Positions 1 through 10,738 of a DNA stretch of 64,000 nucleotides are shown here, piece after piece. The notes below the pieces were generated by a model. It made no database searches. It saw only the letters and a list, made by a program, of their open reading frames with translations, and had not been told where the DNA came from. Source of the DNA: Poa pratensis (Eukaryota; Streptophyta; Magnoliopsida; Poales; Poaceae); NCBI GenBank assembly GCA_947311845.1, contig CAMZMU010000107.1, positions 14,282,498 to 14,346,497 on the forward strand. Reading direction: 5' to 3'. Made by a program: the position numbers and the translations under genes. The stretch's first letter is position 1. Every line of letters starts with the position of its first letter.

Positions 1-180
1 TCACATACAGAAATGCATTTAAAATGTATTTCCACAGTAGTTGAGTCAAAACACCGTGTCCCGTAACGTACACTTAATTTTCTTTCGAACCCCAAACCCT
101 GGATGTGAAGGGAGCCACCCCGAGCAGCGGCGCACACCACCTGTTCGACGAAACACCGCCCCAGAACGGAAGTGTCATCC

Positions 181-1254
181 ATGGCGAGCGGGGCGGATCG
201 CATCAGCGCCCTCCCGGAGGACGTCCTCCACCACGTGCTCCACTTCCTGCCGGCTCAAGAGATGGTCCGCACCTGCGTGCTCGCCCGGCGCTGGTGCGGC
301 GTCTGGCGGTCCGTGCCCGCCCTCCGCTTCACCGGCGTCGAGGGGTGGGACAGCGCCGACAGGTTCTCCCAGTTCGTGGACCACCTGCTCCACCTCCGTT
401 GCGCCGGCAGCGGCGGTGGCACAGGCGCGCCGCTGGATTCGTGCGATTTCGACTTCGATGCCGACGGGTTCATGAGATTTCCCGCTAACGAGCGGCACGC
501 GAGCCACTGGATGTGGCAAGCTGTGCCCCGTGTCCGGGTTCTCCGGCTCCGTATCATCGAGTTTGATCAGGAACCCTCGCCGCTGTCTGATCTGCATCTC
601 GTCTCCCAGCACCTCACGAGGCTAGAGCTTGTTGGAGTTGGTGTCAACGACAGCGTTGTTGATTTCTCCGGCTGTCCGGCCTTGGTGGAACTGAGGATGG
701 AAGTCTGCGATGTTTTTGTCAATCAGCTGCTGTCTCCATCCTTGAAACATCTGCGCATGGTCCGCTGCATTACTTCCGACTATACCCGCATTCTAATATC
801 TCTACCGAGTCTCATTTCGCTCGAGTTAATCGAATGCGGAGGAAGGATTCCATTGCTCAAAAACTCTTCGCAGGTAGCAAGAGCAGTTGTTATACTTAAC
901 GGTGATTGTAGCGATGAATGCTCGCAGGGTCGGTTTGATGGTTGTGGTGATGTTTGTAATGGTTGTTATTATTATTATTATGGGGATCCTGATTTCGGGC
1001 CTGGTAATGACCGCAACAACAGCACATTTCTCAAAGGTTTGTCACAAGCTGCAGACTTGGAGTTGACAGCCCATTCTGATGTGGTATGCTTGCCAGTTGC
1101 CACTCCTCTCTTAATTCCTAGTAGCAGATTTCATTTTTGTACTTCAGAAATCAAAAGGGTACTTATTGTCTTTTGCACTTTCCTAGATTGTTTTCAACAG
1201 AGATTTAAGGCGGTGCCCTACATTTGCCAAGTTAAAAACTTTGTTACTCAATGA
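181..1254 (+). CDS. F-box/LRR-like protein gene, 3' end unresolved
   Basis: The ATG at 181 opens a frame with an F-box at about residues 7-50 (ISALPEDVLHHVLHFLPAQE, then a CVLARRW..WRSVP stretch). Leucine-rich segments follow (LTRLELVGVGV, LPSLISLELIE). In this plant family the F-box binds SKP1 and the LRR part selects substrates for an SCF ubiquitin ligase. A (TTA)n microsatellite near 965 encodes a run of five tyrosines. The frame stays open to 1254, but its last ~40 residues look like intron read-through. The expected family block resumes in another frame at 1201-1318. I found no phase-matching strong donor for that acceptor, and no C-terminal FBD-type exon. The gene is therefore either mis-spliced or decaying. 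A GTG at 172 is in frame but is not a plausible eukaryotic start. Confidence 0.6.
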   Translation: MASGADRISALPEDVLHHVLHFLPAQEMVRTCVLARRWCGVWRSVPALRFTGVEGWDSADRFSQFVDHLLHLRCAGSGGGTGAPLDSCDFDFDADGFMRFPANERHASHWMWQAVPRVRVLRLRIIEFDQEPSPLSDLHLVSQHLTRLELVGVGVNDSVVDFSGCPALVELRMEVCDVFVNQLLSPSLKHLRMVRCITSDYTRILISLPSLISLELIECGGRIPLLKNSSQVARAVVILNGDCSDECSQGRFDGCGDVCNGCYYYYYGDPDFGPGNDRNNSTFLKGLSQAADLELTAHSDVVCLPVATPLLIPSSRFHFCTSEIKRVLIVFCTFLDCFQQRFKAVPYICQVKNFVTQ

Positions 1255-1318
1255 CTGGTGTTTGGCTGCTGATCACAATAGGTTCAGTGAACACGGCTTG
1301 TTGCTAAGAACAGCGTGA
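1201..1318 (+). pseudogene. Second exon-like block of the F-box/LRR gene
   Basis: After an acceptor-like TTTTCAACAG at 1191-1200, a different frame encodes DLRRCPTFAKLKTLLLNDWC and then reaches TGA at 1316-1318. This block is characteristic of the C-terminal half of grass F-box/LRR proteins. It joins the upstream F-box frame only with a frame change. The normal remainder of about 80-100 residues is missing before the stop. I read it as a truncated or frameshifted terminal exon. Confidence 0.45.
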
Positions 1319-2581
1319 CTAAGTTTGCTCAGGATTGCGAAAATGTGAACGGCTGCATCGGTAAGTTGCTGGTTTGGCTTTAACAACAAACTGTTGAGGG
1401 CAATCTCTCCCCAGATACAAGACAATAAAACATAGTATAACCAAGAGGACATTTGTAATCTATTAGCGACCGGATCATCCAAATCATCACAACACTACAA
1501 GATGAAGCATAAAGCAGTATTAGTAACGAAATTTTTTTGCATATAACTTTGTCTGGTTTCGGTGGGTCTTGAATATCCATGGTGTATAGGATAATTCAGT
1601 TTGCACAAAGAGACAACCAACTGTCCATTATTCAAGCTGAAAACTGGCATCTAACAACTCCAGAAAAGCAAAAGTTTAATAACGAAATTTATATTTAACG
1701 CACATATTAGTACAAATGTACAAATGATCGGAGGGAGTAGTTGTCTAGATGGATAAAATAAAACTAACTGATGGACGCCTTACAACTAACTGATGCAGAA
1801 ATTCCAAAGAAAGTTCAATGACCAAGAGAGCATCAATGGCCATAGGAACCTGATGGTGCCAAACAGCTAGCTAATCTACTTCACTAGCCACAGGCAAACA
1901 TCACTAGTGCCCCTGAACTATCTTTGCTTATTCTAGTAACCATCGGAAAGTGCTTGTTACACATGAGCACCAGTGCTCCCTTTTTTAATTAAAAACTGCA
2001 TTTCTGAATTTCCAAAAATAAACGAAAAAATAGACAAGTAGGTATGCACATCCACTATGGACACTACCATTTACAGAAAAAAGGATAAATTTCGGCCAAA
2101 AGAAGATTTTCTTTATTTCCTACATACAGCCACACTTTTTTTAACAACCCACAATAAAACGCCTTTTTCACCGAAATTTCGCAAACATATACAACATGTG
2201 TGGAGGCATCTGTGGATTTGTTTTTTGTTTTTTCGGAATTCTAAAGTAAAATTTTCCAATTTTTTTCCGAAATCCAGGAGCCCGGGTGCTGCAAATCTCC
2301 TCTCCAGTAGCCATGCACTTTATACCATTCTTCAACTCACCTTTTCTTTGTGCACCCAAATCCACAGTGCTTACCATTAGCATTAGCAGTTAGCACTGAT
2401 CTCTCACACATAAAGTTGGTGACACGAATTATTCTCACATCATCACATGCACAGTCATTGCTTGTATATAGTATTATGTATATTACTACAAGACACACAG
2501 GATCATGTCTGCTGCCTAGACAGTTAGTGCCACCATCTAGGACAGACAAGACACCTTGAGCTACAGGCTTGCAGAGAATTA
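1319..2581. other. Intergenic; truncated Stowaway-type MITE end
   Basis: No gene is visible here. At about 1700-1737 the sequence ends in GATCGGAGGGAG followed by TA, the right terminus of a Stowaway/mariner MITE. No matching left terminus was found, so this is a remnant. The last ~200 bases should contain the promoter and leader of the WAT1-related gene. Confidence 0.5.
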
Positions 2582-4988
2582 ATGGTGTCCATGGAGCTGC
2601 TCATGCCGGTAGCTGCCATGCTCGCCTTCGACACCCTCTTCGCGGTGCTGACAGTGATGATGAAGAAGGCGCTCGATGGTGGCCTAAACCCCATCGTTCT
2701 TATCGCTCTCCGACAGCTTATCGGTGCAGCTTTCCTGGCCCCAATTGCCTACTTCAAAGAAAGGTTTGTCAGATACTAGAACTTAGCCTGCAGTGTTCAG
2801 TTGCTGAGTTGTTTTCACATGATGTTTAGCACCTGTCAACTCAGTGTGCATGATCAATCGATGATGATTCTTTAGCACTTTTGCAAGTTCAACTGAAAAG
2901 CATGATGTTTTCAGTAACTTGAGAAGTAACTTTTCCTTGTTGTTCCAAAATTGTTGTTGTATACTACTTCATACATTTCAGTATCTAGAAAGTGTTTACT
3001 GATAAATTCCTCATGCTTATTATTTTTAGTTTGATTTCAGGAATTCAAGACCAAAATTCACAAAGGAGATATTTGCCTACTTGTTCATGAGTGCACTACT
3101 TGGGTAATATTTTTTCCTTTTGGGAATCCTAATTGAATAATGTGACTTTGGTTTTTCTAAATACAGCGGAGGAGATGAGTCAAAAGAGTGTTGCAAATTA
3201 CAGTGTTTTTCTTTTTTGTCTGAATGTGTGTATATCCAGGGCACTATTTCCTCAGTATCTTTTCGTCTTGGGGTTGAGCTACACCACTCCAACACTCGCT
3301 GCAACCATCTCCAACATGATTCCAGTCTTCACCTTCTTGATCGCTGTCCCTCTCCGGTAAAATTCTTATCCCCCTTAATTGATATGTACTCTCAAGTTAA
3401 TTGTTCATCAAGACTGAAACTATTTCTGCAGGTTGGAAACAGTGGATTTAAGGAGCAAGGCAGGTGTTGCAAAGATTGCAGGAACACTCGTGTCGGTCGG
3501 TGGCGTGACGCTACTGAGCCTGTACAAGGGTGCTGCCCTGACTCACACGACATCTTCCGCACAAGAACACATCAACACCAATAGCAGCAGCAGCAAAGGG
3601 AGATGGATGCTGGGCTCGGCGCTGCTGCTGGTGAACTGCCTCACCTTCTCATTCTGGATGCTGCTGCAGGGGAAGCTCACCAAGAAGTACCCTGCTGTCA
3701 TCTCTAGCACTGCATTCATGGCCTTGTTCAGCTCACTGCAAGCAGGGGCACTTGCACTCACCACCCAAAGGCACCTCTCTGTGTGGCTGCTCCGAGGAAG
3801 TGTACAGATTGCGACTGTTCTTTTTGCGGTACGTAAGATAGCTCAGATAACCAGTTAAGCATCAATCTGCAAAGAGTCAATACAAAGCTTCCATTATCTG
3901 AAATAAAAACACCACAAATCTTTTCTTTTGTTAAGTACAGCTATGCGATCTTGTCTGAACATAAACCAGAAACACCAGCTTCTTGCCCTGGCTACTCTTC
4001 ACTTACATAATCCTATTTGTTGGAGTTGAATTTCGTAAGTAAGAAAACCTAATCTTGTCCTTCATGGCTCTGATACTTAATGAACACATGGCCCCACAAG
4101 TCAAACACATACCTCGGTCCGGCACAAAGAAGTGTGAAAATTCAGTTAGGGACAGGAATGTTTGCCACAAAGAATGGTTCAAATTCAATGTATGTGCTGG
4201 GATTCCACTAAAACTTTGCACTTTTGCTCTGCAGGGAGTGGGAGTGTCAGGGATAGGGTACGTGCTGATGACCTGGTGCATCGAGAAGAGAGGGCCAGTG
4301 TTCACCGCAGGCTTCATGCCTCTCATTCAGATCATAGCGGCAGTCCTAGATCTCTTCATCCTTCATGAACAGCTTTACCTGGGAAGGTATTGGCTTTTAC
4401 TAAAAGTTTGTGAAAACAACTATATGACATAGGTATGAAAATTAGGCATAAACACTCGAATATTTTAGTTGTTTTGGTAACACATCATTTGAAATATCTG
4501 TTTAATAATTTAGCTATGCACTTTCTCAAAAATCTAGTACGAATCTTATGTCCTAATGAACGAAAAGGAATCCTAGGGAAAAAATCTTTTAATTGTATAG
4601 TTGATTACTTCTTTGCCGGGGAATTACCTAGTTAATCGTTGTACACATGTACTATTATTTATCGCCTAGAAGGACTAAGATTTGACACGTTGCTTAAATG
4701 TTGCAAGTGTAAATAACTCCTCAGTAGCAACTATCGCTAAAGGACTAACAATTGACATATTGCTAAGAAGTTCCAAGTCTAAACGGCAACTTTGCTTCGA
4801 GACACGGAACTTTGGCAAAAGAAAGTCACACATGTTGTTTCCCTTTTTGTCCTTGAAGTGTGGTAGGTGCTGCTCTTGTCATTGGAGGCCTCTATCTCCT
4901 CCTCTGGGGGAAGAGCAAGGAAGCATCATCAGCTGCTATTCTACCAGCGAAAGGAGCGGAAGATCGGGAGCAGCAACCAAATTTGTGA
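2582..4988 (+). CDS. WAT1-related (EamA/MtN21-like) membrane transporter, copy 1
   Basis: Six exons can be joined with canonical GT/AG sites and matching phases: 2582-2763, 3041-3103, 3240-3356, 3432-3828, 4235-4386, 4859-4988. This gives 346 codons, normal for the family. The product has two EamA repeats (about residues 10-140 and 180-320) and roughly ten hydrophobic helices. Family hallmarks are ALRQLIGAAFLAPIAY near the N-terminus and TWCIEKRGPVFTAGFMPLIQ in the fifth exon. WAT1-related proteins are plasma- or vacuolar-membrane carriers; the founding member exports auxin from the vacuole, but the substrate here is unknown. The gene is paralogous to the one at 12738-14355. Exons 5 and 6 were recopied downstream by a tandem duplication, so an alternative 3' end exists at 7528-8282. 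The ATG at 2582 fits the paralogue's N-terminus. Confidence 0.85.
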
Positions 4989-7507
4989 AGCATAGGAAAG
5001 GCATTCTTAGTAGTTAGTCTTTTGTAAGTCAAAAATCACCCTGAATGTTCCAACTATGTCCTATATATGCTGCTACAACTTTGAATAAGTCAGTGTCATA
5101 TTTGTGCACATTACTTTCTGGTAGTGTGGTGCCTGGTGATGTTGCCTTCCTTGCCTTTAGTATTCAATAGCGTACCAACTAATTATTACAGAAAAACACT
5201 TGTTGCTGGATTTTATGGCCCTAATTTGTCACTGAAAATTACGGTGAGCAGGAGAAGGATCACACTAAGAAGTGCAAAGGGTGAAGGATCAGTATTGGTG
5301 TTTGAGTTGAGCAATTCACTCTCTCTTGCCATAGTATTGCTGACCCAAAGGTAGCCAACTCTATCAGGTTACTAGTAATGGCAAGTAATTATGTTCTTTT
5401 AGATGCTTATGGAAAGTATATATATGTTGGTGGTAGGAAGTGAGAGGACTATTCCACATACATAGAAAGGAGTTTTTGCAATCTCAGTGCTTCCATCTTT
5501 TCTCCACTTCGTTGGCATCTTATACAGATTTTGGCCGGGGCACCAGAAATGCTAAGGGACTGAATCAGGACATATATTTTACTTGCACATTTGCACTACA
5601 ACTTGATTCCTACTGTCTCTTGACATGCCATTTTTTAGATTATAATTGATCTTCAGTAGTAGTAACTTTTCACAGGAGTGAGCAAAGCAATTCATTTTTA
5701 CTAGTTGAATTTCAGCGCGCCGGTACGGCGCGCCCTTGGTGGATTTTGGAAGCATTTGAATGTTTGAAATTTTCATTTTTGAAACTTGGCCATATTTCAT
5801 AAGGTTTTTTTTCGTGATTGTTTTGATGATTTTTTTTCATTTTTTTGTGGTGGATATAGTTGAAGTTACCGATTTTGCAGCATTTAGTAGTTTTGCAAAA
5901 TTGTTTAAATACTGTAAAATAGTATGTATAAATTTCTTTAAATTTTCTAGAGCATGTTCTATTTTAGAATGTGGTTTCTAATTCGAATATACTGGTTTGG
6001 AATTTATTTTTTAGAACAGCTATGTTAAAGTTTGTATCTCGAAATATGTTTGTATCTATGAAGTGGAAACACTAAGAGGAAAACGTTTAAAAATCGTTTG
6101 AATTGAAATAAGTTTGTGCTTGAAAAAAGTTGTGAATTTAAGAATTGTCCGCGTTGGAATGTATTCAAATTTGAATGCTTTCAATGTTTACAAAATGTTC
6201 GGAGCTGGAAGGCATGTAATGTTGGAAGATTTCTATTTCTGAAATTTGAGTTGAATTTCTCAAATAGATCTTAGGAATTGTACAATGTGGAAGTTATTCA
6301 AATTTAAATTCTTGTAGTGTTTACAAAATGTTCAGGATTGAAGTTTTTTTTAAGTATGCAAATTTGAAATTTGAGTTGGAATGCTCAATTGTAGTTTTTT
6401 TTTCCGTAAAATTCTTCAAATATGACCCATTTGAATTATTCAAACATGTTTGTTTTATTTGAGAAATGAGCATATCTAAAATTTTAGTAGTTTGGAATGG
6501 TCGAATTTATGTAGGTTTATGTTTGTATTTTACCATATTTAATTAAGCTCCGTAAATAGTGGAAATACAGTATATAATTTTTTTAAATTCAGCTCCATTT
6601 AATTGGAGGGAATGCATCTAGGTTGTCTCTAAATATTTAGTAAGTTAAAATGTAAAAAAAATGTTCGTATGTTGTCGTAAATAGGTAGCATGTATTTTTC
6701 TGGGTATTTTGATATTTTTCTATACTTTTCTGATGAGTAGATTTAATTTATTGTTTATGCAAAAAAAAAATTGTCGACTTTGTGTAAGCAAAATATGTTT
6801 AGAATTTAAAAAAAAAAATTCAACTCCATTCATTTATCCACGTAATAAGAGCGAGTGCATTTGTTTTTTTTGGTAAATTTTGAACAATTTGAAAATGTCT
6901 AAATATGTTTGTGGTTTTGAGGCCGCGCCCTTGCTGTTTTTTTTTTGGTCGTTTTGATAAAAAAAATCATTTTGTTCTGATGGATATAGCTAAAGTTACT
7001 GATTTTGCAGCATTTAGTATTTTTTGAAAATTGTTTAAATACCGTAAAACAATATATATAAAGTATTTGAAATTATGTAAAGCATGTTCTATTTTAGAAT
7101 TTGGTTTATGATTGAAATATATTTGTTTGGAAAATAAGTTTAAAGCAGCTATTTTTGAATATTTGCACTTGAGGTATTATTAATTTGATATTTTGAAGGC
7201 CATGGTACAAATATGGGCTGTTGTATTTAAATGATTTAGCAAACTGTATGTAAGTAAGATGGGTTGCACCAAATTCTTTTATTGGGCCGATCATATTGAA
7301 TGATATTACTGATATTATTTATGTGGATTCTATTTGAATTCGGAAGGAATTTGTGAAATCCATGTTTTTTAAATTGATGTAAAGGTGTGAAATGAGCCTT
7401 CATGTATAATTTTAAAAATTTGTGATTTTTAATAATTTGGAAAAGGTTTGTTACAATTTTTTTTTGAAGTTGGTCTTAATTTTGTTTGGAGCTATATTTG
7501 GAAAAGG
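4215..7507 (+). repeat. Tandem duplication unit 1 (about 3.3 kb)
   Basis: This unit runs from the end of intron 5 of the first WAT1-related gene, through exons 5-6 and the 3' flank, into AT-rich Helitron-like DNA. It is followed directly by unit 2 with a period of 3293-3294 bp. The units are nearly identical at the exon end and differ by more indels in the AT-rich part. The junction at about 7507 shares the short microhomology TTT with both ancestral ends. Confidence 0.9.
5701..7507 (-). mobile_element. Helitron-like 3' part, duplicated copy
   Basis: On the minus strand the element ends with the palindrome GCGCGCCG-TAC-CGGCGCGC, ten bases, then CTAG abutting a host T. A stem-loop just before CTRR with insertion next to T is the established Helitron 3' signature. 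The interior is very AT-rich and has no reading frame. The copy stops at the tandem-duplication junction, so it lacks a 5' end. Confidence 0.55.
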
Positions 7508-10500
7508 TTTGCACTTTTGCTCTGCAGGGAGTGGGAGTGTCAGGGATAGGGTACGTGCTGATGACCTGGTGCATCGAGAAGAGAGGGCCAGTGTTCACCG
7601 CAGGCTTCATGCCTCTCATTCAGATCATAGCGGCAGTCCTAGATCTCTTCATCCTTCATGAACAGCTTTACCTGGGAAGGTATTGGCTTTTACTAAAAGT
7701 TTGTGAAAACAACTATATGACATAGGTATGAAAATTAGGCATAAACACTCGAATATTTTAGTTGTTTTGGTAACACATCATTTGAAATATCTTGTTTAAT
7801 AATTTAGCTATGCACTTTCTCAAAAATCTAGTACGAATCTTATGTCCTAATGAACGAAAAGGAATCCTAGGGAAAAAATCTTTTAATTGTATAGTTGATT
7901 ACTTCTTTGCCGGGGAATTACCTAGTTAATCGTTGTACACATGTACTATTATTTATCGCCTAGAAGGACTAAGATTTGACACGTTGCTTAAATGTTGCAA
8001 GTGTAAATAACTCCTCAGTAGCAACTATCGCTAAAGGACTAACAATTGACATATTGCTAAGAAGTTCCAAGTCTAAACGGCAACTTTGCTTCGAGACACG
8101 GAACTTTGGCAAAAGAAAGTCACACATGTTGTTTCCCTTTTTGTCCTTGAAGTGTGGTAGGTGCTGCTCTTGTCATTGGAGGCCTCTATCTCCTCCTCTG
8201 GGGGAAGAGCAAGGAAGCATCATCAGCTGCTATTCTACCAGCGAAAGGAGCGGAAGATCGGGAGCAGCAACCAAATTTGTGAAGCATAGGAAAGGCATTC
8301 TTAGTAGTTAGTCTTTTGTAAGTCAAAAATCACCCTGAATGTTCCAACTATGTCCTATATATGCTGCTACAACTTTGAATAAGTCAGTGTCATATTTGTG
8401 CACATTACTTTCTGGTAGTGTGGTGCCTGGTGATGTTGCCTTCCTTGCCTTTAGTATTCAATAGCGTACCAACTAATTATTACAGAAAAACACTTGTTGC
8501 TGGATTTTATGGCCCTAATTTGTCACTGAAAATTACGGTGAGCAGGAGAAGGATCACACTAAGAAGTGCAAAGGGTGAAGGATCAGTATTGGTGTTTGAG
8601 TTGAGCAATTCACTCTCTCTTGCCATAGTATTGCTGACCCAAAGGTAGCCAACTCTATCAGGTTACTAGTAATGGCAAGTAATTATGTTCTTTTAGATGC
8701 TTATGGAAAGTATATATATGTTGGTGGTAGGAAGTGAGAGGACTATTCCACATACATAGAAAGGAGTTTTTGCAATCTCAGTGCTTCCATCTTTTCTCCA
8801 CTTCGTTGGCATCTTATACAGATTTTGGCGGGGGCACCAGAAATGCTAAGGGACTGAATCAGGACATATATTTTACTTGCACATTTGCACTACAACTTGA
8901 TTCCTACTGTCTCTTGACATGCCATTTTTTAGATTATAATTGATCTTCAGTAGTAGTAACTTTTCACAGGAGTGAGCAAAGCAATTCATTTTTACTAGTT
9001 GAATTTCAGCGCGCCGGTACGGCGCGCCCTTGGTGGATTTTGGAGGCATTTGAATGTTTGAAATTTTCATTTTTGAAACTTTGCCATATTTCATAAGGTT
9101 TTTTTTCATGATTGTTTTGATGATTTTTTTTTCATTTTTTTGTGGTGGATATAGTTGAAGTTACCGATTTTGCAGCATTTAGTAGTTTTGCAAAATTGTT
9201 TAAATACTGTAAAACAGTATGTATAAATTGCTTTAAATTTTCTAGAGCATGTTCTATTTTAGAATGTGGTTTCTAATTCGAATATACTGGTTTGAATTAT
9301 TATTTTAGAACAGCTATGTTAAAGTTTGTATCTCGAAATATGTTTGTATCTATGAAGTGGAAACACTAAGAGGAAAACGTTTAAAAATCGTTTGAATTGA
9401 AATAAGTTTGTGCTTGAAAAAAGTTGTGAATTTAAGAATTGTCCGCGTTGGAATGTATTCAAATTTGAATGCTTTCAATGTTTACAAAATGTTCGGAGCT
9501 GGAAGGCATGTAACGTTGGAAGATTTCTATTTCTGAAATTTGAGTTGAATTTCTCAAATAGATCTTAGGAATTGTACAATGTGGAAGTTATTCAAATTTA
9601 AATTCTTGTAGTGTTTACAAAATGTTCAAGATTGAAGTTTTTTTTAAGTATGCAAATTTGAAATTTGAGTTGGAATGCTCAATTGTAGTTTTTTTTCCAT
9701 AAAATTCTTCAAATATTGACCCATTTGAATTATTCAAACATGTTTGTTTTATTTGAGAAATGAGCATATCTAAAATTTTAGCAGTTTGGAAAGGTCGAAT
9801 TTATGTAGGTTTATGTTTGTATTTTACCATATTTAATTAAGCTCCGTAAATAGTGGAAATACAGTATATAATTTTTTTTAAAAATTCAGCTCCATTTAAT
9901 TGGAGGGAAAGCATTAGGTTGTCTCTAAATATTTCGTAAGTTAAAATGTAAAAAAATGTTCGTATGTTGTCGTAAATAGGTAGCATGTATTTTTTGGGTA
10001 TTTCGATATTTTTCTATACTTTTCTGATGAGTAGATTTAATTTATTGTTTATGCAAAAAAAAATTGTCGACTTTGTGTAAGCAAAATATGTTTAGAATTT
10101 TTTTTGAAAATGTCTAAATTTTGAACTATTTGAAAATGTCTAAATATGTTAGTGGTTTTGATGCCGCGCCCTTGCTATTTTTTTTTGGTCGTTTTGATAA
10201 AAAAAATCATTTTGTTCTGATGGATATAGCTAAAGTTACTGATTTTGCAGCATTTAGTATTTTTTGAAAATTGTTTAAATACCGTAAAACAATATATATA
10301 AGTATTTGAAATTATGTAAAGCATGTTCTATTTTAGAATTTGGTTTATGATTGAAATATATTTGTTTGGAAAATAAGTTTAAAGCAGCTATTTTTGAATA
10401 TTTGCACTTGTGGTATTATTAATTTGATATTTTGAAGGCCATGGTACAAATATGGGCTGTTGTATTTAAATGATTTAGCAAACTGTATGTAAGTAAGATG

Positions 10501-10738
10501 GGTTGCACCAAATTCTTTTATTGGGCCGATCATATTGAATGATATTACTGATATTATTTATGTGGATTCTATTTGAATTCGGAAGGAATTTGTGAAATCC
10601 ATGTTTTTTAAATTGATGTAAAGATATGAAATGAGCCTTCATGTATAATTTCAAAATTTTGTGATTTTTAATAATTTGGAAAAGGTTTGTTACAAAAAAA
10701 AATTGAAGTTGGTCTTAATTTTGTTTGGAGCTATATTT
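7508..10738 (+). repeat. Tandem duplication unit 2
   Basis: This is the second copy of 4215-7507. The offset begins at 3293 and falls to 3239 near 10500, because this copy lacks about 55 bp of AT-rich sequence. It ends near 10738, where homology with unit 1 stops inside AGCTATATTTG and unique sequence follows. Confidence 0.9.
7528..8282 (+). pseudogene. Headless duplicate of WAT1-related exons 5-6
   Basis: Exon copies at 7528-7679 and 8153-8282 repeat exons 5 and 6 of the upstream WAT1-related gene, with acceptor, donor and stop codon intact. Exons 1-4 are absent from this copy because the duplication began 20 bp before the exon-5 acceptor. On its own it cannot encode a transporter. The upstream four exons could in principle splice to this distal pair instead of the proximal pair. 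The protein would be unchanged but the transcript would contain a different 3' UTR. Confidence 0.85.

Noticed and set aside
172..180. Upstream GTG as the start of the F-box protein
   Set aside because: Plant genes rarely start at GTG; the ATG at 181 is in frame and in good context.
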